Shown: positions 24,305 through 33,624, counted from the stretch's first letter. The stretch: 50,487 nt of DNA from Microcaldota archaeon (GCA_027365725.1 DAHXMA010000012.1:1-50487), one strand, 5' to 3'. Program-made: numbers and translations. Notes: generated from the sequence alone by a model not told the origin.

Positions 24305-26857
24305 ATGATTATGCAGACCGAGGCAATAGAAAGCATAAAGTTCGGAGTCCTTAACCCAGACGATGCTAGAAAGCTTGGCGTCATAAAGCTTACGGTGCCG
24401 GACACCTACAATGAGGACGGATATCCTATAGAGGGCGGACTGCTTGACCAAAGGATGGGGGTCATAGACCCTGGACTGCTGTGCAAGACGTGCGGCGCGA
24501 GGGCGAAATCGTGCCCCGGCCATTTCGGCAGGATAGAGCTTGTCAGGCCTGTGCTGCACTCGGAATTCACCAAAGTAATATACATGATATTGCAGTCGAC
24601 CTGCAAGAACTGCCACAGGCTGCTCCTTAGCGACGAGCATATGAATGAATACAAAGACGCCCTGAACCAGATTGAGGAGGCCGTGGAGATAGATGCCGAG
24701 CTTGGGGACGTGAAGCTTGGCATGGGTAGCGCCGCGATGCTCAAGAGGATAAAGAACATGAAGAGATGCGAGAGATGCGGGACTGTTAAGGGGAAGCTGA
24801 AGTTCTCTGCCCCTACCTATTTTTACATAGACGATTACAAGATGAAGCCTGATGAGATACGGGATCTGCTGGAGAAGGTGAGCCAGGATGACCTGCAGGT
24901 TCTTGGGATAGACTCTGTTGTAGCCAGGCCGGAATGGCTTGTGCTGAGCGTGCTTTTGGTTCCGCCGGTAAATGTGAGGCCATCGATAACACTTGAAAGC
25001 GGGGAGAGGAGCGAAGACGACCTGACGCACAAGCTTGTAGATATAATGAGGATAAACCTGAGGCTTGAGCAGAACCTTAACGCCGGGGCGCCGCAGATAA
25101 TAATAGACGACCTGTGGGAGCTGCTTCAGGACCACGGGACTACATACTTCAACAATGAGACGGCAAGCATACCTCCTGCAAGGCACAGGAGCGGCAGGGC
25201 GCTTAAGACCCTTGCGCAGAGGCTTAAGGGCAAGGAGGGCAGGTTCAGGTACAACCTGAGCGGGAAGAGGGTAAACTATTCGGCGCGTACTGTAATAAGT
25301 GTTGACCCAAACATAGACCTGGACGAGGTTGGCGTGCCTCTGGAAATAGCCTCGAAGCTTACCGTGCCGTTCTACGTCACAGCGTGGAACATTGACAAGG
25401 CGCGGGAGATGCTTTCCAGGACTGAATATCCAATGATAGTAAATGCTATAGCAAAGGACGGAAAGAGGAAGAGGGTTATAGACCTTAACCGGGAGGAATT
25501 GATAAAGGACCTGCAGCCGGGGATGGTGCTTGAGAGGCAGCTTGCAGACGGAGACATAACTCTTTTCAACAGGCAGCCTTCGCTGCACAGGGTGTCGATA
25601 ATGTCCCACAGGGCCAAAGTGCTGAATGGGAGGACGTTTAGGATGAACTATTGCGTTACAGCCCCGTATAATGCCGACTTCGACGGGGACGAGATGAACC
25701 TGCATGTCCCGCAGAGCCTTGAGGCTCAGTCAGAGGCGAAGTACCTGATGAACCCAAAATACCAGGTTTTCTCGCCCAGGGACGGGGATGCAATAATAAC
25801 AAACAATGAGGACGGGATCACCGGAATGTACATGCTCACAAAGGATGACAACTTCCTTACAAAGGAGCAGGCAGTTTACATACTATCTATAGCAGGCAAG
25901 TACGAGCTGCCTGATCCGACAAAGGATGGACTTTACAGGGGAAAAGACATCTTTTCGCTGCTTCTGCCAAAGGGGCTTGATTTCGAGGGAAGGTCTGCTA
26001 AGGCGCCTTTTGTAATAAAGAAGGGCAAGCTTGTGCAGGGGGTTGTTGCAAAGGACACTTTTGGCAGGGGGGACAACAAGCTTCTTGCAAAGATAGGCAA
26101 GGATTTCGGCTATGACGTTCTCAAGGAGTTCATCTTTGTTTCTGCGAAGGTTGCTGATGCATATGTCACAATGATGGGAGTCACGGTGGGGGTAAAGGAA
26201 TACACCACAAGCAAGAAGCTTGCCGAGGAGAGGGTGCGGCTGCTTTCGGAGACGTTTAGCAATATAGAGAAGCTGATAGAGGACTACAGGAACAGGAAAC
26301 TCGAGCCCCTGATAGGATATACGCTCAGGCAGTCGCTTGAAAGGATGATAATAGCGGAGCTAAACTTGGTAAGGGACAGGGCCGGAGAAATGCTTCTGAA
26401 ATACGAAAGCAGCGACAATGTTGCCGTGGAAATGGCGAGGTCCGGATCAAGGGGGAGCGTGCTCAATATAGAGCAGATGACCATGTTCCTTGGGCAGCAG
26501 GCTACACTGAGCGGCGGCAGGATAAAGAGAGGCTACTACACCAACAGGGTGCTTCCGCACATTGCTCCGGGAGATGTAAGGCCTGGCGCGCGCGGGTTCG
26601 TTGCGACATCATATTATTCCGGGCTTGCCCCGACAGACCTGTTCATGCATGCAGTAGGGTCTCGTGGGTCAGAGGTATATAAGGCGCTTCTGACCGCAAG
26701 GTCTGGTTATCTTTACAGGAGGCTGTCTAATGCGCTGCAGGACTATAGCGTGAAGTCCGATTACAGCGTAAGAGACGCTAACAACAACCTTGTCGAAGTC
26801 GTTTATGGGGGAGACAAGATGAACCCGCTGTATACACAGTTTGATACGGTGGATTGA
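24305..26857 (+). CDS. rpoA1: RNA polymerase subunit A' (N-terminal part of A)
   Basis: 850 residues, homologous to the N-terminal two thirds of Rpb1/beta'. Visible are the zinc-binding clamp motif [16 protein letters not shown] (about residue 58), a second Cys pair set CKNC and CERCG (about 100 and 155), the RNAP-binding [10 protein letters not shown], and the catalytic magnesium site [14 protein letters not shown] (about residue 457). The first codons are ATGATTATG, so translation could begin at either ATG; I use the first, which abuts the rpoB1 stop. Confidence 0.97.
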   Translation: MIMQTEAIESIKFGVLNPDDARKLGVIKLTVPDTYNEDGYPIEGGLLDQRMGVIDPGLLCKTCGARAKSCPGHFGRIELVRPVLHSEFTKVIYMILQSTCKNCHRLLLSDEHMNEYKDALNQIEEAVEIDAELGDVKLGMGSAAMLKRIKNMKRCERCGTVKGKLKFSAPTYFYIDDYKMKPDEIRDLLEKVSQDDLQVLGIDSVVARPEWLVLSVLLVPPVNVRPSITLESGERSEDDLTHKLVDIMRINLRLEQNLNAGAPQIIIDDLWELLQDHGTTYFNNETASIPPARHRSGRALKTLAQRLKGKEGRFRYNLSGKRVNYSARTVISVDPNIDLDEVGVPLEIASKLTVPFYVTAWNIDKAREMLSRTEYPMIVNAIAKDGKRKRVIDLNREELIKDLQPGMVLERQLADGDITLFNRQPSLHRVSIMSHRAKVLNGRTFRMNYCVTAPYNADFDGDEMNLHVPQSLEAQSEAKYLMNPKYQVFSPRDGDAIITNNEDGITGMYMLTKDDNFLTKEQAVYILSIAGKYELPDPTKDGLYRGKDIFSLLLPKGLDFEGRSAKAPFVIKKGKLVQGVVAKDTFGRGDNKLLAKIGKDFGYDVLKEFIFVSAKVADAYVTMMGVTVGVKEYTTSKKLAEERVRLLSETFSNIEKLIEDYRNRKLEPLIGYTLRQSLERMIIAELNLVRDRAGEMLLKYESSDNVAVEMARSGSRGSVLNIEQMTMFLGQQATLSGGRIKRGYYTNRVLPHIAPGDVRPGARGFVATSYYSGLAPTDLFMHAVGSRGSEVYKALLTARSGYLYRRLSNALQDYSVKSDYSVRDANNNLVEVVYGGDKMNPLYTQFDTVD

Positions 26858-26867
26858 TACTGGTTTG

Positions 26868-27917
26868 ATGATTATGGCGGAAAAAAATAACAAAAAGTAT
26901 TTCGTTGAATATGGCGAGCCTGTGGGCATAATAGCTGCGCAGTCTGTTGGGGAGCCTGGGACGCAGATGATCCTTAGGTCATTCCACCTTGCAGGAATAG
27001 AGTCTACTGTTGCCACTTCGGGGCTGCCAAGGATAATAGAGCTTGTTGACGCGAAGAAGAAGCCGAGCACGCCAGTCACATACATATATCTTGACCAGAA
27101 GATAAGCAAGAACTTTGACAGGGCTTCTGAGATGCTTAAGAAGATAAACGAGGTGCGGATGAGCAACCTTGCCAGGAGGGCGCTTGAGAACTTCTCGAAG
27201 GGCAAGATAAAGATCGTCCTGGACAAGCAGGAACTTGAGTCTGAAGGCCTCACTATAAGGCAGGTTGCTGCAAGGATAGAGAAGGACATGGGGCTTGACG
27301 CGCAGCCGGTTGAAAACGGGGTCATAGTGAACATGCACACCAGGAACCTCAAGGAGATACGTAACACCAAGATAGCGATAATGAAGATGCTTGTCTCAGG
27401 CGTTGACGGGGCAGGAAAGGCAACTGTAAGGAGGGATGATGATACAGGCGAATTTTATTTGGTGTCTGCAGGCAGCAATATAGAAGGCATAATGCAGATA
27501 GACGGGATTGACAAGTCAAAGACTACCACAAACGACGTGTTTGCAGTTTACAGGCTTTTCGGAATAGAGGCTGCAAGAAACAGCCTGGCAGTAGAGCTGA
27601 AGAAAACGCTAAAGGAGCAGAAGATATCGGTTGATGAAAGGCACCTTAATCTCATAGCTGATGCAATGACCGCAAGCGGATCGGTAAAGGGCGTGGGCAG
27701 GCACGGCCTAAGCGGAGAGAAGCGGTCTGTTTTTGCAAGGGCAGCGTACGAGGAAACGCTCAAGCATCTGGTGCATGCTGCTGCGTTCGGAGAGACGGAC
27801 AAAATGCGCGGTGTTACGGAGAATATACTTGTAGGAAAGCAGATACCGATAGGCACAGGTTCGGTAAAGCTCGCAATAAAGAAAGAGGACATGTCCAAGG
27901 TAATGCCGAAGAAGTAG
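26868..27917 (+). CDS. rpoA2: RNA polymerase subunit A'' (C-terminal part of A)
   Basis: 349 residues, completing the A subunit. Visible are [20 protein letters not shown] at the N-terminus, followed by the trigger-loop region [12 protein letters not shown], and near the C-terminus [20 protein letters not shown]. The ORF-track TTG at 26841 overlaps rpoA1. I prefer ATG 26868, 10 bp after the rpoA1 stop; the second ATG at 26874 is also possible, and the same ATGATTATG start is found in rpoA1. Last gene of the operon. A run of seven Ts follows. Confidence 0.96.
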   Translation: MIMAEKNNKKYFVEYGEPVGIIAAQSVGEPGTQMILRSFHLAGIESTVATSGLPRIIELVDAKKKPSTPVTYIYLDQKISKNFDRASEMLKKINEVRMSNLARRALENFSKGKIKIVLDKQELESEGLTIRQVAARIEKDMGLDAQPVENGVIVNMHTRNLKEIRNTKIAIMKMLVSGVDGAGKATVRRDDDTGEFYLVSAGSNIEGIMQIDGIDKSKTTTNDVFAVYRLFGIEAARNSLAVELKKTLKEQKISVDERHLNLIADAMTASGSVKGVGRHGLSGEKRSVFARAAYEETLKHLVHAAAFGETDKMRGVTENILVGKQIPIGTGSVKLAIKKEDMSKVMPKK

Positions 27918-27921
27918 TAGG

Positions 27922-29250
27922 CTAGGCTTTTTTTGACGATGCATTTACGCTGCGTATTGACGCTTCGAGTATGTCGAGTCCTTCTGATAGGTGTTTTTCC
28001 GATATGGTTATTGGAGGTATTATCCTTATTGAGGATTCTCCACATGGAAGCATGACCAGCCCATTGTTGAACGAATAGGATATTATCGCGTCCCTTTCCT
28101 TTTCTGCAGGCTGCTTTGTCTTTTTATCCTTTACGAACTCTATGCCTATCATCATCCCGATGCCGCGCACATCGCCCAGTATTTCGTACTTTTCTTTCAT
28201 CTCCTCCAGCCTTGACATCGCGAGCCTGCCCTTGCGCCTTGCCTGGGATTGGAGTGAGGCCATGTGCCGTTTCACGTATTTGAGAAGTGCGTTTGCCGCA
28301 GCTACAGACGCGAGATTGCCGCCGAATGTGTTTGAATGGGCTCCCTCTGGCACGTCTCCCAGCGACTTCCTTACTACAGTCGCGCCCATAGGCAGGCCGC
28401 CTGCAATTGCCTTTGCCATTGTATATATGTCTGCAGTAACTTTGAAATTGTCCATTGCAAGGAACCGGCCAGTGCGCATATAGCCTGATTGCACCTCGTC
28501 TGATACGAGTAGCATCCCGTTATCGCTTGCTATCTCCCTTATTCCTTGTATGAATTCCTTTGGCGGAACAATGTATCCGCCCTCTCCCTGGACCGGCTCC
28601 ACAAAGATTGCTGCAACCTCTCTGGGCGAGGTTTCCTTGCCAAGCGGCTGTTTTTTAATGTAGTCGACGCATGCCATGCCGCAGGTCGGGTACTCTTTCC
28701 CGAAAGGGCACCGATAGCAGTATGCATAAGGCGCGTGGACCACCTGGTTGAACGGGCCAAAGTGCTCGCGCTGGGCTAGCTTGGATGCCGTCATTGAAAG
28801 GGATCCCAGCGTCCTGCCGTGGAAGGAGTTGTAAAAGGCCAGCAGGTACTGCCTCTTCGTGAATATTTTTGAGTACTTTATTGCTGCTTCGTTTGCTTCG
28901 GTGCCGGAGTTTGAGAAGAATACCTTTCCGAAGCCTTTTGGAAACATTGATATCAGGTTTTCCGCGAAAGCTACTGGCTGTTCTGCGTAGAAATCGGTGA
29001 ATGCGGAGTGCATGAGATCCTGTATCTGGCTGGATATGGCGGCCCTAACCTCGGGGATGCTGTTATTGCCGAAATTGTATACGCTTATGAATGATGAGAA
29101 ATCAAGGAAGCGGTTGCCTGAAACGTCGTATACGAAATCGCCAGATCCTTTTGCTGGTATAAAGGGTATCTCTCCGCGCGTGGTTGTGAGGATTACCTTG
29201 CTATCCCTTTCAATTATGCTCTTTATCTTTCTTGTGAGCTTGAACCCCAT
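27922..29250 (-). CDS. Class III PLP-dependent aminotransferase (possibly amino-acid racemase)
   Basis: 442 residues of the fold type I, class III family (GABA, ornithine and acetylornithine aminotransferases). Visible are FFSNSGTEANEAAIK, SFHGRTLGSL, FVEPVQGEGGYIVPP, DEVQSGYMRTG and the PLP lysine in AKAIAGGLPMGA. A Cys-rich insert, YCYRCPF followed by PTCGMAC, is shared with the archaeal subgroup that includes the Pyrococcus broad-specificity racemase and ornithine aminotransferase-like enzymes, so substrate assignment is open. It lies 23 bp downstream of rpl14e on the same strand. Its 3' end nearly touches rpoA2. Confidence 0.88.
   Translation of the reverse strand: MGFKLTRKIKSIIERDSKVILTTTRGEIPFIPAKGSGDFVYDVSGNRFLDFSSFISVYNFGNNSIPEVRAAISSQIQDLMHSAFTDFYAEQPVAFAENLISMFPKGFGKVFFSNSGTEANEAAIKYSKIFTKRQYLLAFYNSFHGRTLGSLSMTASKLAQREHFGPFNQVVHAPYAYCYRCPFGKEYPTCGMACVDYIKKQPLGKETSPREVAAIFVEPVQGEGGYIVPPKEFIQGIREIASDNGMLLVSDEVQSGYMRTGRFLAMDNFKVTADIYTMAKAIAGGLPMGATVVRKSLGDVPEGAHSNTFGGNLASVAAANALLKYVKRHMASLQSQARRKGRLAMSRLEEMKEKYEILGDVRGIGMMIGIEFVKDKKTKQPAEKERDAIISYSFNNGLVMLPCGESSIRIIPPITISEKHLSEGLDILEASIRSVNASSKKA
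27928..27934 (+). terminator. T-run terminating the RNA polymerase operon
   Basis: Seven consecutive Ts lie 11 bp after the rpoA2 stop. They also encode the final Lys residues of the convergent aminotransferase on the other strand. Confidence 0.5.
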
Positions 29251-29273
29251 CGATTTCGCCGCTGCATTGGTAT

Positions 29274-29513
29274 TTATCCTTTTATCTTAGATGCGTCTAT
29301 TTCGAGGGCCTTTGCGAGCTGCGCCTTGTCGGATAAGGACACTTTTTCTGAAAGGATTTCTAGGTGCTGCACATTGCACCGTCTTGGTCTTGGTCTTATC
29401 GAGCTCACTATTGATACAAAATTGCCGCCAAGCAATTTTGTTATGACAGCCTTGCTGCCGGCATCTCTGCCTAGCTTCTTTATGCATACTCTGCCTTCTT
29501 CTACTAATGCCAT
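29274..29513 (-). CDS. rpl14e: Ribosomal protein L14e (eL14)
   Basis: 79 residues from ATG 29513, with the KOW-type start ALVEEGRVCIKKLGRDAG and RPRPRRCNVQHLE typical of archaeal eL14. The ORF-track start at 29546 is rejected because GGTGA lies 6 nt before ATG 29513. A TATA-like atttatataa at 29601-29610 (read from the minus strand) would give a leader of about 70 nt. In many archaea eL14 lies next to cmk; here a three-gene island separates them. Confidence 0.93.
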   Translation of the reverse strand: MALVEEGRVCIKKLGRDAGSKAVITKLLGGNFVSIVSSIRPRPRRCNVQHLEILSEKVSLSDKAQLAKALEIDASKIKG

Positions 29514-29697
29514 AATATTCACCAATAAATGCCATATCAAAAGCAAATGGCCTTGTTTGAGGCGTTGCCTTAACTGGCGCTGATATAGGCATTGCTGAGC
29601 ATTTATATAAAACTATTGCAGAGTTTGCTGTCTTTCGTTGGCTGACGCAGTGCCATTTATGATGCAGGTCCTTGTTGAAATGTGCTAAACCACAATA

Positions 29698-29722
29698 GTT
29701 TAAATATCACGTTGCCCAACGT
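29698..29722 (+). promoter_or_regulatory. Promoter and operator-like dyad of the three-gene island
   Basis: A TATA-like gtttaaatatc (29698-29708) is followed at once by acgttgcccaacgt (29709-29722), an inverted repeat with 6-bp arms and a 2-bp centre. The dyad sits between TATA box and predicted start, where archaeal repressors often bind. Confidence 0.5.
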
Positions 29723-29737
29723 TCTTGGTGTGGTATA

Positions 29738-29935
29738 ATGCATGCTAGAAGACATGTGCGCCAAAAACCTGCGGATACATCCGGAGCAGAAGGCAGCCTG
29801 AACGGCAGAGCTGTTGGGTTTTGTGATGTGCTACGCGCAGAAGTCGTGGCTTCAGGAATGGATAACTCAGGCAAAAAATGGGTAGTAACGGCTCAGGTAT
29901 TTCCTGGGCAGGATAAGGCTAACCTAAGGGCCTGA
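29738..29935 (+). CDS. Small hypothetical protein, first gene of the island
   Basis: 65 residues, unrecognised. It begins with a basic stretch (HARRHVRQK) and has a short beta-rich half (DVLRAEVVASG, KKWVVTAQVF). No membrane segment and no motif I can name. Supported as a gene by a good TATA box at the right distance, a GGTG motif 7 nt before the ATG, and a following gene 23 bp downstream. It is too short to be sure. Confidence 0.5.
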   Translation: MHARRHVRQKPADTSGAEGSLNGRAVGFCDVLRAEVVASGMDNSGKKWVVTAQVFPGQDKANLRA

Positions 29936-29958
29936 TAAAACGGCATTGGCGATGTGAT

Positions 29959-30450
29959 ATGACATTAAAAGAAGCTGGGGGAATGGAGAAAGGTAAGGGC
30001 TTGCGCAGAGATGAAGCTATGGATGTGCTAAAGGGATACCTGCCTGATCCGAAATGCGAGGCCGCAAAGAAGATACTGATGGACGGCGAGAAGGGCAGAA
30101 GTCATCCATTGGTTATTGCTGATGATTTTATAAGATATTCTTGGATGGAGAATATGTACGGCGAAATGCGCAAGAAAGCGGCGCAGGATGCAATAACGCT
30201 CCTGGTTATTTCCAATATGCGCATTGGATATGCACAGAGCCTTGCAAAGACGCTTAGGGACTTTGGGGTTTTTACGCAGGATGAGGCAAAGGGGGCGATA
30301 TTGAAGGGCATAGAGACGATGGCAACGGTTTATGGAAGGGTTTTCATGGCATCCGATATTGCCGCCGGGGCCTCTGAGGAGTTTGGAATAACAAAGGAAG
30401 ACCTTGCAAATGCCCTAAATGCAGATTTGCGCGGGGCTAGGCGTTTTTGA
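29959..30450 (+). CDS. Hypothetical helical protein, second gene of the island
   Basis: 163 residues, almost entirely predicted alpha-helical and mixed-charge, with an N-terminal KGKGLRRDEAMDVLKGYLPD and a C-terminal ITKEDLANALNADLRG that could be a small helical bundle. No signal peptide; one moderately hydrophobic helix (QDAITLLVISNMRIG). I do not recognise it. ATG preceded by gatgtgat. On the plus strand, whereas the flanking cmk and rpl14e lie on the minus strand. Confidence 0.65.
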   Translation: MTLKEAGGMEKGKGLRRDEAMDVLKGYLPDPKCEAAKKILMDGEKGRSHPLVIADDFIRYSWMENMYGEMRKKAAQDAITLLVISNMRIGYAQSLAKTLRDFGVFTQDEAKGAILKGIETMATVYGRVFMASDIAAGASEEFGITKEDLANALNADLRGARRF

Positions 30451-30466
30451 AAAACTAGGCGATTTG

Positions 30467-30730
30467 ATGAAAAACAGGGAGAAGATAGATGAACTTATAG
30501 AAGGCGATGGGAAAGACATTGAGAGGTCTAAAAAGGAGGCAAAGACCTCGCTCGCATTCTTTGGCACAGGTACGGCAATAAGCGCAGCGGCAATAGGGGC
30601 TGGATGGATGATGCATAATGATATAGTCACGGCATACAGCAGCGTTATAACAACGGCCGGATTTGCGCTTGGATCTAAATATGCTGTTGATCTTTTAAAG
30701 CTGCATTTGAAGGGACTTAAAAGAAAGTGA
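30467..30730 (+). CDS. Small two-helix membrane protein, third gene of the island
   Basis: 87 residues from ATG 30467 (alternative ATG 30419 would overlap the previous gene by 32 nt). A charged N-terminal helix (REKIDELIEGDGKDIERSKK) is followed by two hydrophobic segments, around FFGTGTAISAAAIGAGW and SSVITTAGFALGSKYAV, and a short basic tail (KGLKRK). Small charged-helix plus two-membrane-segment proteins occur among toxins, holins and accessory membrane factors, but nothing here decides between them. It converges on cmk with an 11 bp gap. Confidence 0.6.
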   Translation: MKNREKIDELIEGDGKDIERSKKEAKTSLAFFGTGTAISAAAIGAGWMMHNDIVTAYSSVITTAGFALGSKYAVDLLKLHLKGLKRK

Positions 30731-30741
30731 GCCGCCACGTA

Positions 30742-31335
30742 TTATTCTGGCTGCTCCTTCGCCGGCGCCTTTTGGATGCCCCTGTTTTTCGTGTACTCCC
30801 TTATTATTATATCTGCAATCTGGTCTGGAGACTTTGAATCGGTGTCTATTATAAGGTCGAATGGCGACTTGTCCCTTCCGAAGTCTATGTTGTATATCTT
30901 CTTGTAGACGTTGAAGTTGTCTGCGTCGCGTATTTTGACGACCTTCATGCTTTCCTCAAGGCTTGTCATGTCCCTTTTCTCCATCCGTTCGGCCCTGGTC
31001 TTTGCGCTGCCGTCAAGCCATACCTTGAACCCTTTTTTGGATATCCATGCCGCAGTGTAGCTGGTAACTACTATGTTGCCTTCGTTTATCTTTTCTATAA
31101 GTTTCCTGTCTGCTTCCTTATCAAAATCAGGATTATCTTTGCGCTCCCTGAGGAACTTTATCCCGTCTTCGGTATCCCACCATTCTATTCCGTCGACTTT
31201 GTACCCACGCTCTGCTGCCATCTCCTTTAGTATGTCTCCGCCTCCGATAGACTTGATATGGAGTTTTGCGGCTATTATGTTTGCAACAGTAGTTTTTCCT
31301 GCAGCGGGCTTGCCTGATATTATTATGGCTTCCAT
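30742..31335 (-). CDS. cmk: Archaeal-type cytidylate kinase
   Basis: 197 residues. It phosphorylates CMP and dCMP for pyrimidine nucleotide synthesis. Visible are the P-loop SGKPAAGKTT, the archaeal GGGDILKEMA, WLDGSAKTRAERM and the lid region SLEES with IRDADNFNVYKKIYNID. Part of the archaeal ribosomal-protein-linked block adkA-EMC3-rpl34e-cmk-rpl14e. It begins 16 bp after rpl34e. The C-terminal tail is Lys/Pro-rich and longer than usual. Confidence 0.93.
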   Translation of the reverse strand: MEAIIISGKPAAGKTTVANIIAAKLHIKSIGGGDILKEMAAERGYKVDGIEWWDTEDGIKFLRERKDNPDFDKEADRKLIEKINEGNIVVTSYTAAWISKKGFKVWLDGSAKTRAERMEKRDMTSLEESMKVVKIRDADNFNVYKKIYNIDFGRDKSPFDLIIDTDSKSPDQIADIIIREYTKNRGIQKAPAKEQPE

Positions 31336-31351
31336 GCACCCGCCAATAGTC

Positions 31352-31672
31352 TTAGTGAGATATCATCTGCAGCACGAAAGCCCTGTCAACTATGCTTATG
31401 TCATTAAGCTTCATCTCTCCGTGCTCTATCCTGCTGGCAAGCTTTATTACGTTGCCGGTGCACGATGCGCACAGGACGCCTCCGAACTTCCTTGCATTGG
31501 TGACGGTAGACCTGCCTTTTGCGCGGTGAGGTATGCCATTTAGCTCGGTTTTGCATATTGCGCAGTGTGGCAATTCCTTTGATTTGCGCTTGTAGTGGAT
31601 TGTGTGCTTTCCCTTTGGCGTTACACGGTCCATCCGCCTGAAACTTCTTGATCGGTGCATTGGCTTTGGCAT
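31352..31672 (-). CDS. rpl34e: Ribosomal protein L34e (eL34)
   Basis: 106 residues, basic, with the zinc-ribbon Cys pairs CAICKTEL and CASCTGNV, and the usual N-terminal MHRSRSFRRM. Large-subunit protein. It starts 10 bp after the EMC3-like gene. Identification is firm from motif order and the conserved neighbourhood. Confidence 0.95.
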   Translation of the reverse strand: MPKPMHRSRSFRRMDRVTPKGKHTIHYKRKSKELPHCAICKTELNGIPHRAKGRSTVTNARKFGGVLCASCTGNVIKLASRIEHGEMKLNDISIVDRAFVLQMISH

Positions 31673-31682
31673 TGTCTCACGC

Positions 31683-32159
31683 TCATTGCGGCTGGTTGTT
31701 TGCCTGCTGCTGGGTTGGTTGCGGCTGCGCCTTTTTTGCGGCTATTCTTTCATATACCGAAAGGGCTATGGTGCTTAGTATTCCGAGGATAAATGATACC
31801 GCTATGAAGAAAGTGGTATACGGCAGGCTTAGCGAAAGCACGGATATCTTTGTTGATGCTGGGACAAGCGCCGGAAGCGCTACATAGAAAAGCAGGAAGA
31901 ATATCGGCAGCACTATAAGCGTGGGCTTGAGCTGGTGCCTCATGCTTTCAGAGGCAAGCGCAGTTATCTCCTTCTGCTTCACGTCGAGAGCTTCCTTTGT
32001 TATGCTTGATCCAAGAGACCTCAACTCCTTCATCTTTATGTCCATGTCCTTCTTTATCTCCTTTATGCGCTTGTAGTTGGCTATCTTCCTCTGGGCTATT
32101 ACTGAGAATGACACATAAACTATTGCTATAAGCACAAGCTCCAATACTATAAAACTCAA
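31683..32159 (-). CDS. EMC3/TMCO1-family (DUF106) membrane insertase homolog
   Basis: 158 residues with one N-terminal membrane segment (SFIVLELVLIAIVYVSF), a cytosolic helical hairpin (KIANYKRIKEIKKDM through KEALDVKQKEI), then two C-terminal membrane segments and a Gln/Pro-rich tail. This is the layout of archaeal Oxa1/EMC3-type insertases, which help insert membrane proteins. The ORF-track start at 32306 lies deep inside adkA. I place the start at TTG 32159, because GGAGG lies 6 nt upstream within the last adkA codons and the 2-nt gap from the adkA stop fits coupling. Confidence 0.82.
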   Translation of the reverse strand: MSFIVLELVLIAIVYVSFSVIAQRKIANYKRIKEIKKDMDIKMKELRSLGSSITKEALDVKQKEITALASESMRHQLKPTLIVLPIFFLLFYVALPALVPASTKISVLSLSLPYTTFFIAVSFILGILSTIALSVYERIAAKKAQPQPTQQQANNQPQ

Positions 32160-32161
32160 AT

Positions 32162-32737
32162 TTATCCTCCTATTATCTCCTTGGTTATCCTGTCGACTTC
32201 TGCTGCTGCCTCCTGCTGCTTCCCTGCCTGGTTGTATATTATGTATATGGGTATATTTAAATATACCGCAAAAGTGGAAATTATCGATATATTCACGCTG
32301 CGCCACTCGTCAATTTCGGCGAGTGTGGCATATGCTCGCACGCGGGTGTGGTCTAGCAGGCTCCTCTCCATTACCTCCTCCGAGGTGGCGTCTATGTATA
32401 TTATGGCGCTTATCCTGATCTTCTGAAGCTCTTCGATTGAGAATCCTGGCCGGTATCTCCTGCCCTGCTTTACCGAGGCGTGCGTATCTATTATTGCGTC
32501 TTCCTTTGATTCTATTATCTTCTGCATTATTGAATTCCTTATTGATATTGTAGTGGCATCGTCTAGAAGCCTTACCTGGTCCCTGTCTGTTAGGTTGAAT
32601 TTTGACTTGGCTATCTCTAGCATCTCTGTGCCCAAGTTTATCACTTTTATCTTGCCGTCCCTGGCTCCGGAAAGCATGGAAAGTATTGTGCTTTTGCCTG
32701 CGCCAGCGGTGCCGGTTACTAATATGAGTTTTGTCAT
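32162..32737 (-). CDS. adkA: Archaeal adenylate kinase
   Basis: 191 residues from ATG 32737; the ORF-track start at 32770 lies in the TATA region. It interconverts ATP, AMP and ADP. Visible are the P-loop VTGTAGAGKST, INLGTEMLE (archaeal AMP-binding region), DTHASVKQGRRYRPG and the lid Arg residues in LLDHTRVR. A TATA-like aaaatataaaag region at 32769-32780 (read from the minus strand) heads the adkA-EMC3-rpl34e-cmk transcript. In most archaea secY would lie upstream; here an unrecognised gene does. Confidence 0.93.
   Translation of the reverse strand: MTKLILVTGTAGAGKSTILSMLSGARDGKIKVINLGTEMLEIAKSKFNLTDRDQVRLLDDATTISIRNSIMQKIIESKEDAIIDTHASVKQGRRYRPGFSIEELQKIRISAIIYIDATSEEVMERSLLDHTRVRAYATLAEIDEWRSVNISIISTFAVYLNIPIYIIYNQAGKQQEAAAEVDRITKEIIGG
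32166..32170 (-). promoter_or_regulatory. Shine-Dalgarno that fixes the EMC3-like start
   Basis: GGAGG on the minus strand, 6 nt before TTG 32159, embedded in the final codons of adkA. It is the most complete Shine-Dalgarno noticed in the window and supports a non-ATG start. Confidence 0.6.
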
Positions 32738-32837
32738 GATAACACTGAAGGATATTATGAAGTATGGCAAAATATAAAAGTGTGGTTGTTTCGTCTGATT
32801 GCGTGATAATTGCTGCGCCGTGCTGCGTTCCTGGAGC

Positions 32838-33452
32838 TCAGTCGCTTTTGGTGTCCATTATTTTCCAGAAAACCAGTTTTGCTTCGAAGCTCTGCGTTCT
32901 TGTAAGCATCTCCTTGTTTTCTCCGTGGGAGGTTTCTGCAGCAAGGCTCATTTCCCTATTGAATATCTCTTTTGCCAATTCAATCATTGGTTTTTGCGGT
33001 TCAGGAACTTTTATGCCTACTACCGCGGTTGCCATTTTTTCATTGCTGTCGTAAGAATTTACAATGAATCTCCTGTGGCTATATATTAGCGGGTATACCT
33101 CCATCAGCGACGGCTGCTGGCCGTTGAGCACCTTTACGAGCCTGTTTGGATCGGTTGCCGCGCTGTTGTTCAGGCTTGAGAGCATGCTGCTATTGTCCAA
33201 TTCGTAAACGCCTGTTGGCATATTTAAATTGCAGCTTAAATAGAAGCGCATTGGCTTATCCCTGGCGGCCATTAAAAGTGCCTTTGAGAAGACAAAGGCC
33301 TCTGAAGGAGCTAGGGGCCTGATCCTGTGGCACTCTGAAACCGCTTTTGATTCGTCTGGGCCATGGCGCATCTCTGTAGAAAAAACATAAAGCGATTCTG
33401 TGCCTAGCGGTATTACTAACGGGCTCTTTTGGGGTTTCTCGTATTGCGCCAT
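32838..33452 (-). CDS. Hypothetical protein, beta-rich
   Basis: 204 residues, unrecognised. No signal peptide or membrane segment. The first half alternates short strands (SPLVIPLGTESLYVF, MRFYLSCNLNMPTGVYEL) and a helix (SEAFVFSKALLMAA); the second half has YSHRRFIVNSYDSNEK, ATAVVGIKV and a Glu-rich helix before the C-terminal EAKLVFWKIMD. It sits alone between adkA and the thermosome. A possible TATA element lies about 65 bp upstream (tatacctataag, minus strand). Confidence 0.65.
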   Translation of the reverse strand: MAQYEKPQKSPLVIPLGTESLYVFSTEMRHGPDESKAVSECHRIRPLAPSEAFVFSKALLMAARDKPMRFYLSCNLNMPTGVYELDNSSMLSSLNNSAATDPNRLVKVLNGQQPSLMEVYPLIYSHRRFIVNSYDSNEKMATAVVGIKVPEPQKPMIELAKEIFNREMSLAAETSHGENKEMLTRTQSFEAKLVFWKIMDTKSD

Positions 33453-33624
33453 TTTATAGCCTTTATGGCGGCTTGGAAGGGGTTGGGGATTGGGCCTGCC
33501 AGAGCCAGCCAGCTTATAGGTATAGTTTGTTGGTTTTCTCGTTTTTAATAATGTTGTTTTTGGGCAAAATATGATTTTTTATTGTTATTATGGGCAGAAG
33601 CACTCTGTGCGCATTGCCATTTTT

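Noticed and set aside
23930-25705. 591-codon minus-strand open frame antisense to rpoB1 and rpoA1
   Set aside because: It lies wholly inside two certain RNA polymerase genes, has no recognisable motif and an odd composition rich in His, Tyr, Leu and Arg. The strong codon bias of the plus-strand genes leaves few stops in this frame.
29287-29592. 101-codon minus-strand frame overlapping rpl14e
   Set aside because: It is a shadow of the rpl14e frame. The basic composition comes from eL14 read in another register, and the eL14 frame has the family motifs and the Shine-Dalgarno.
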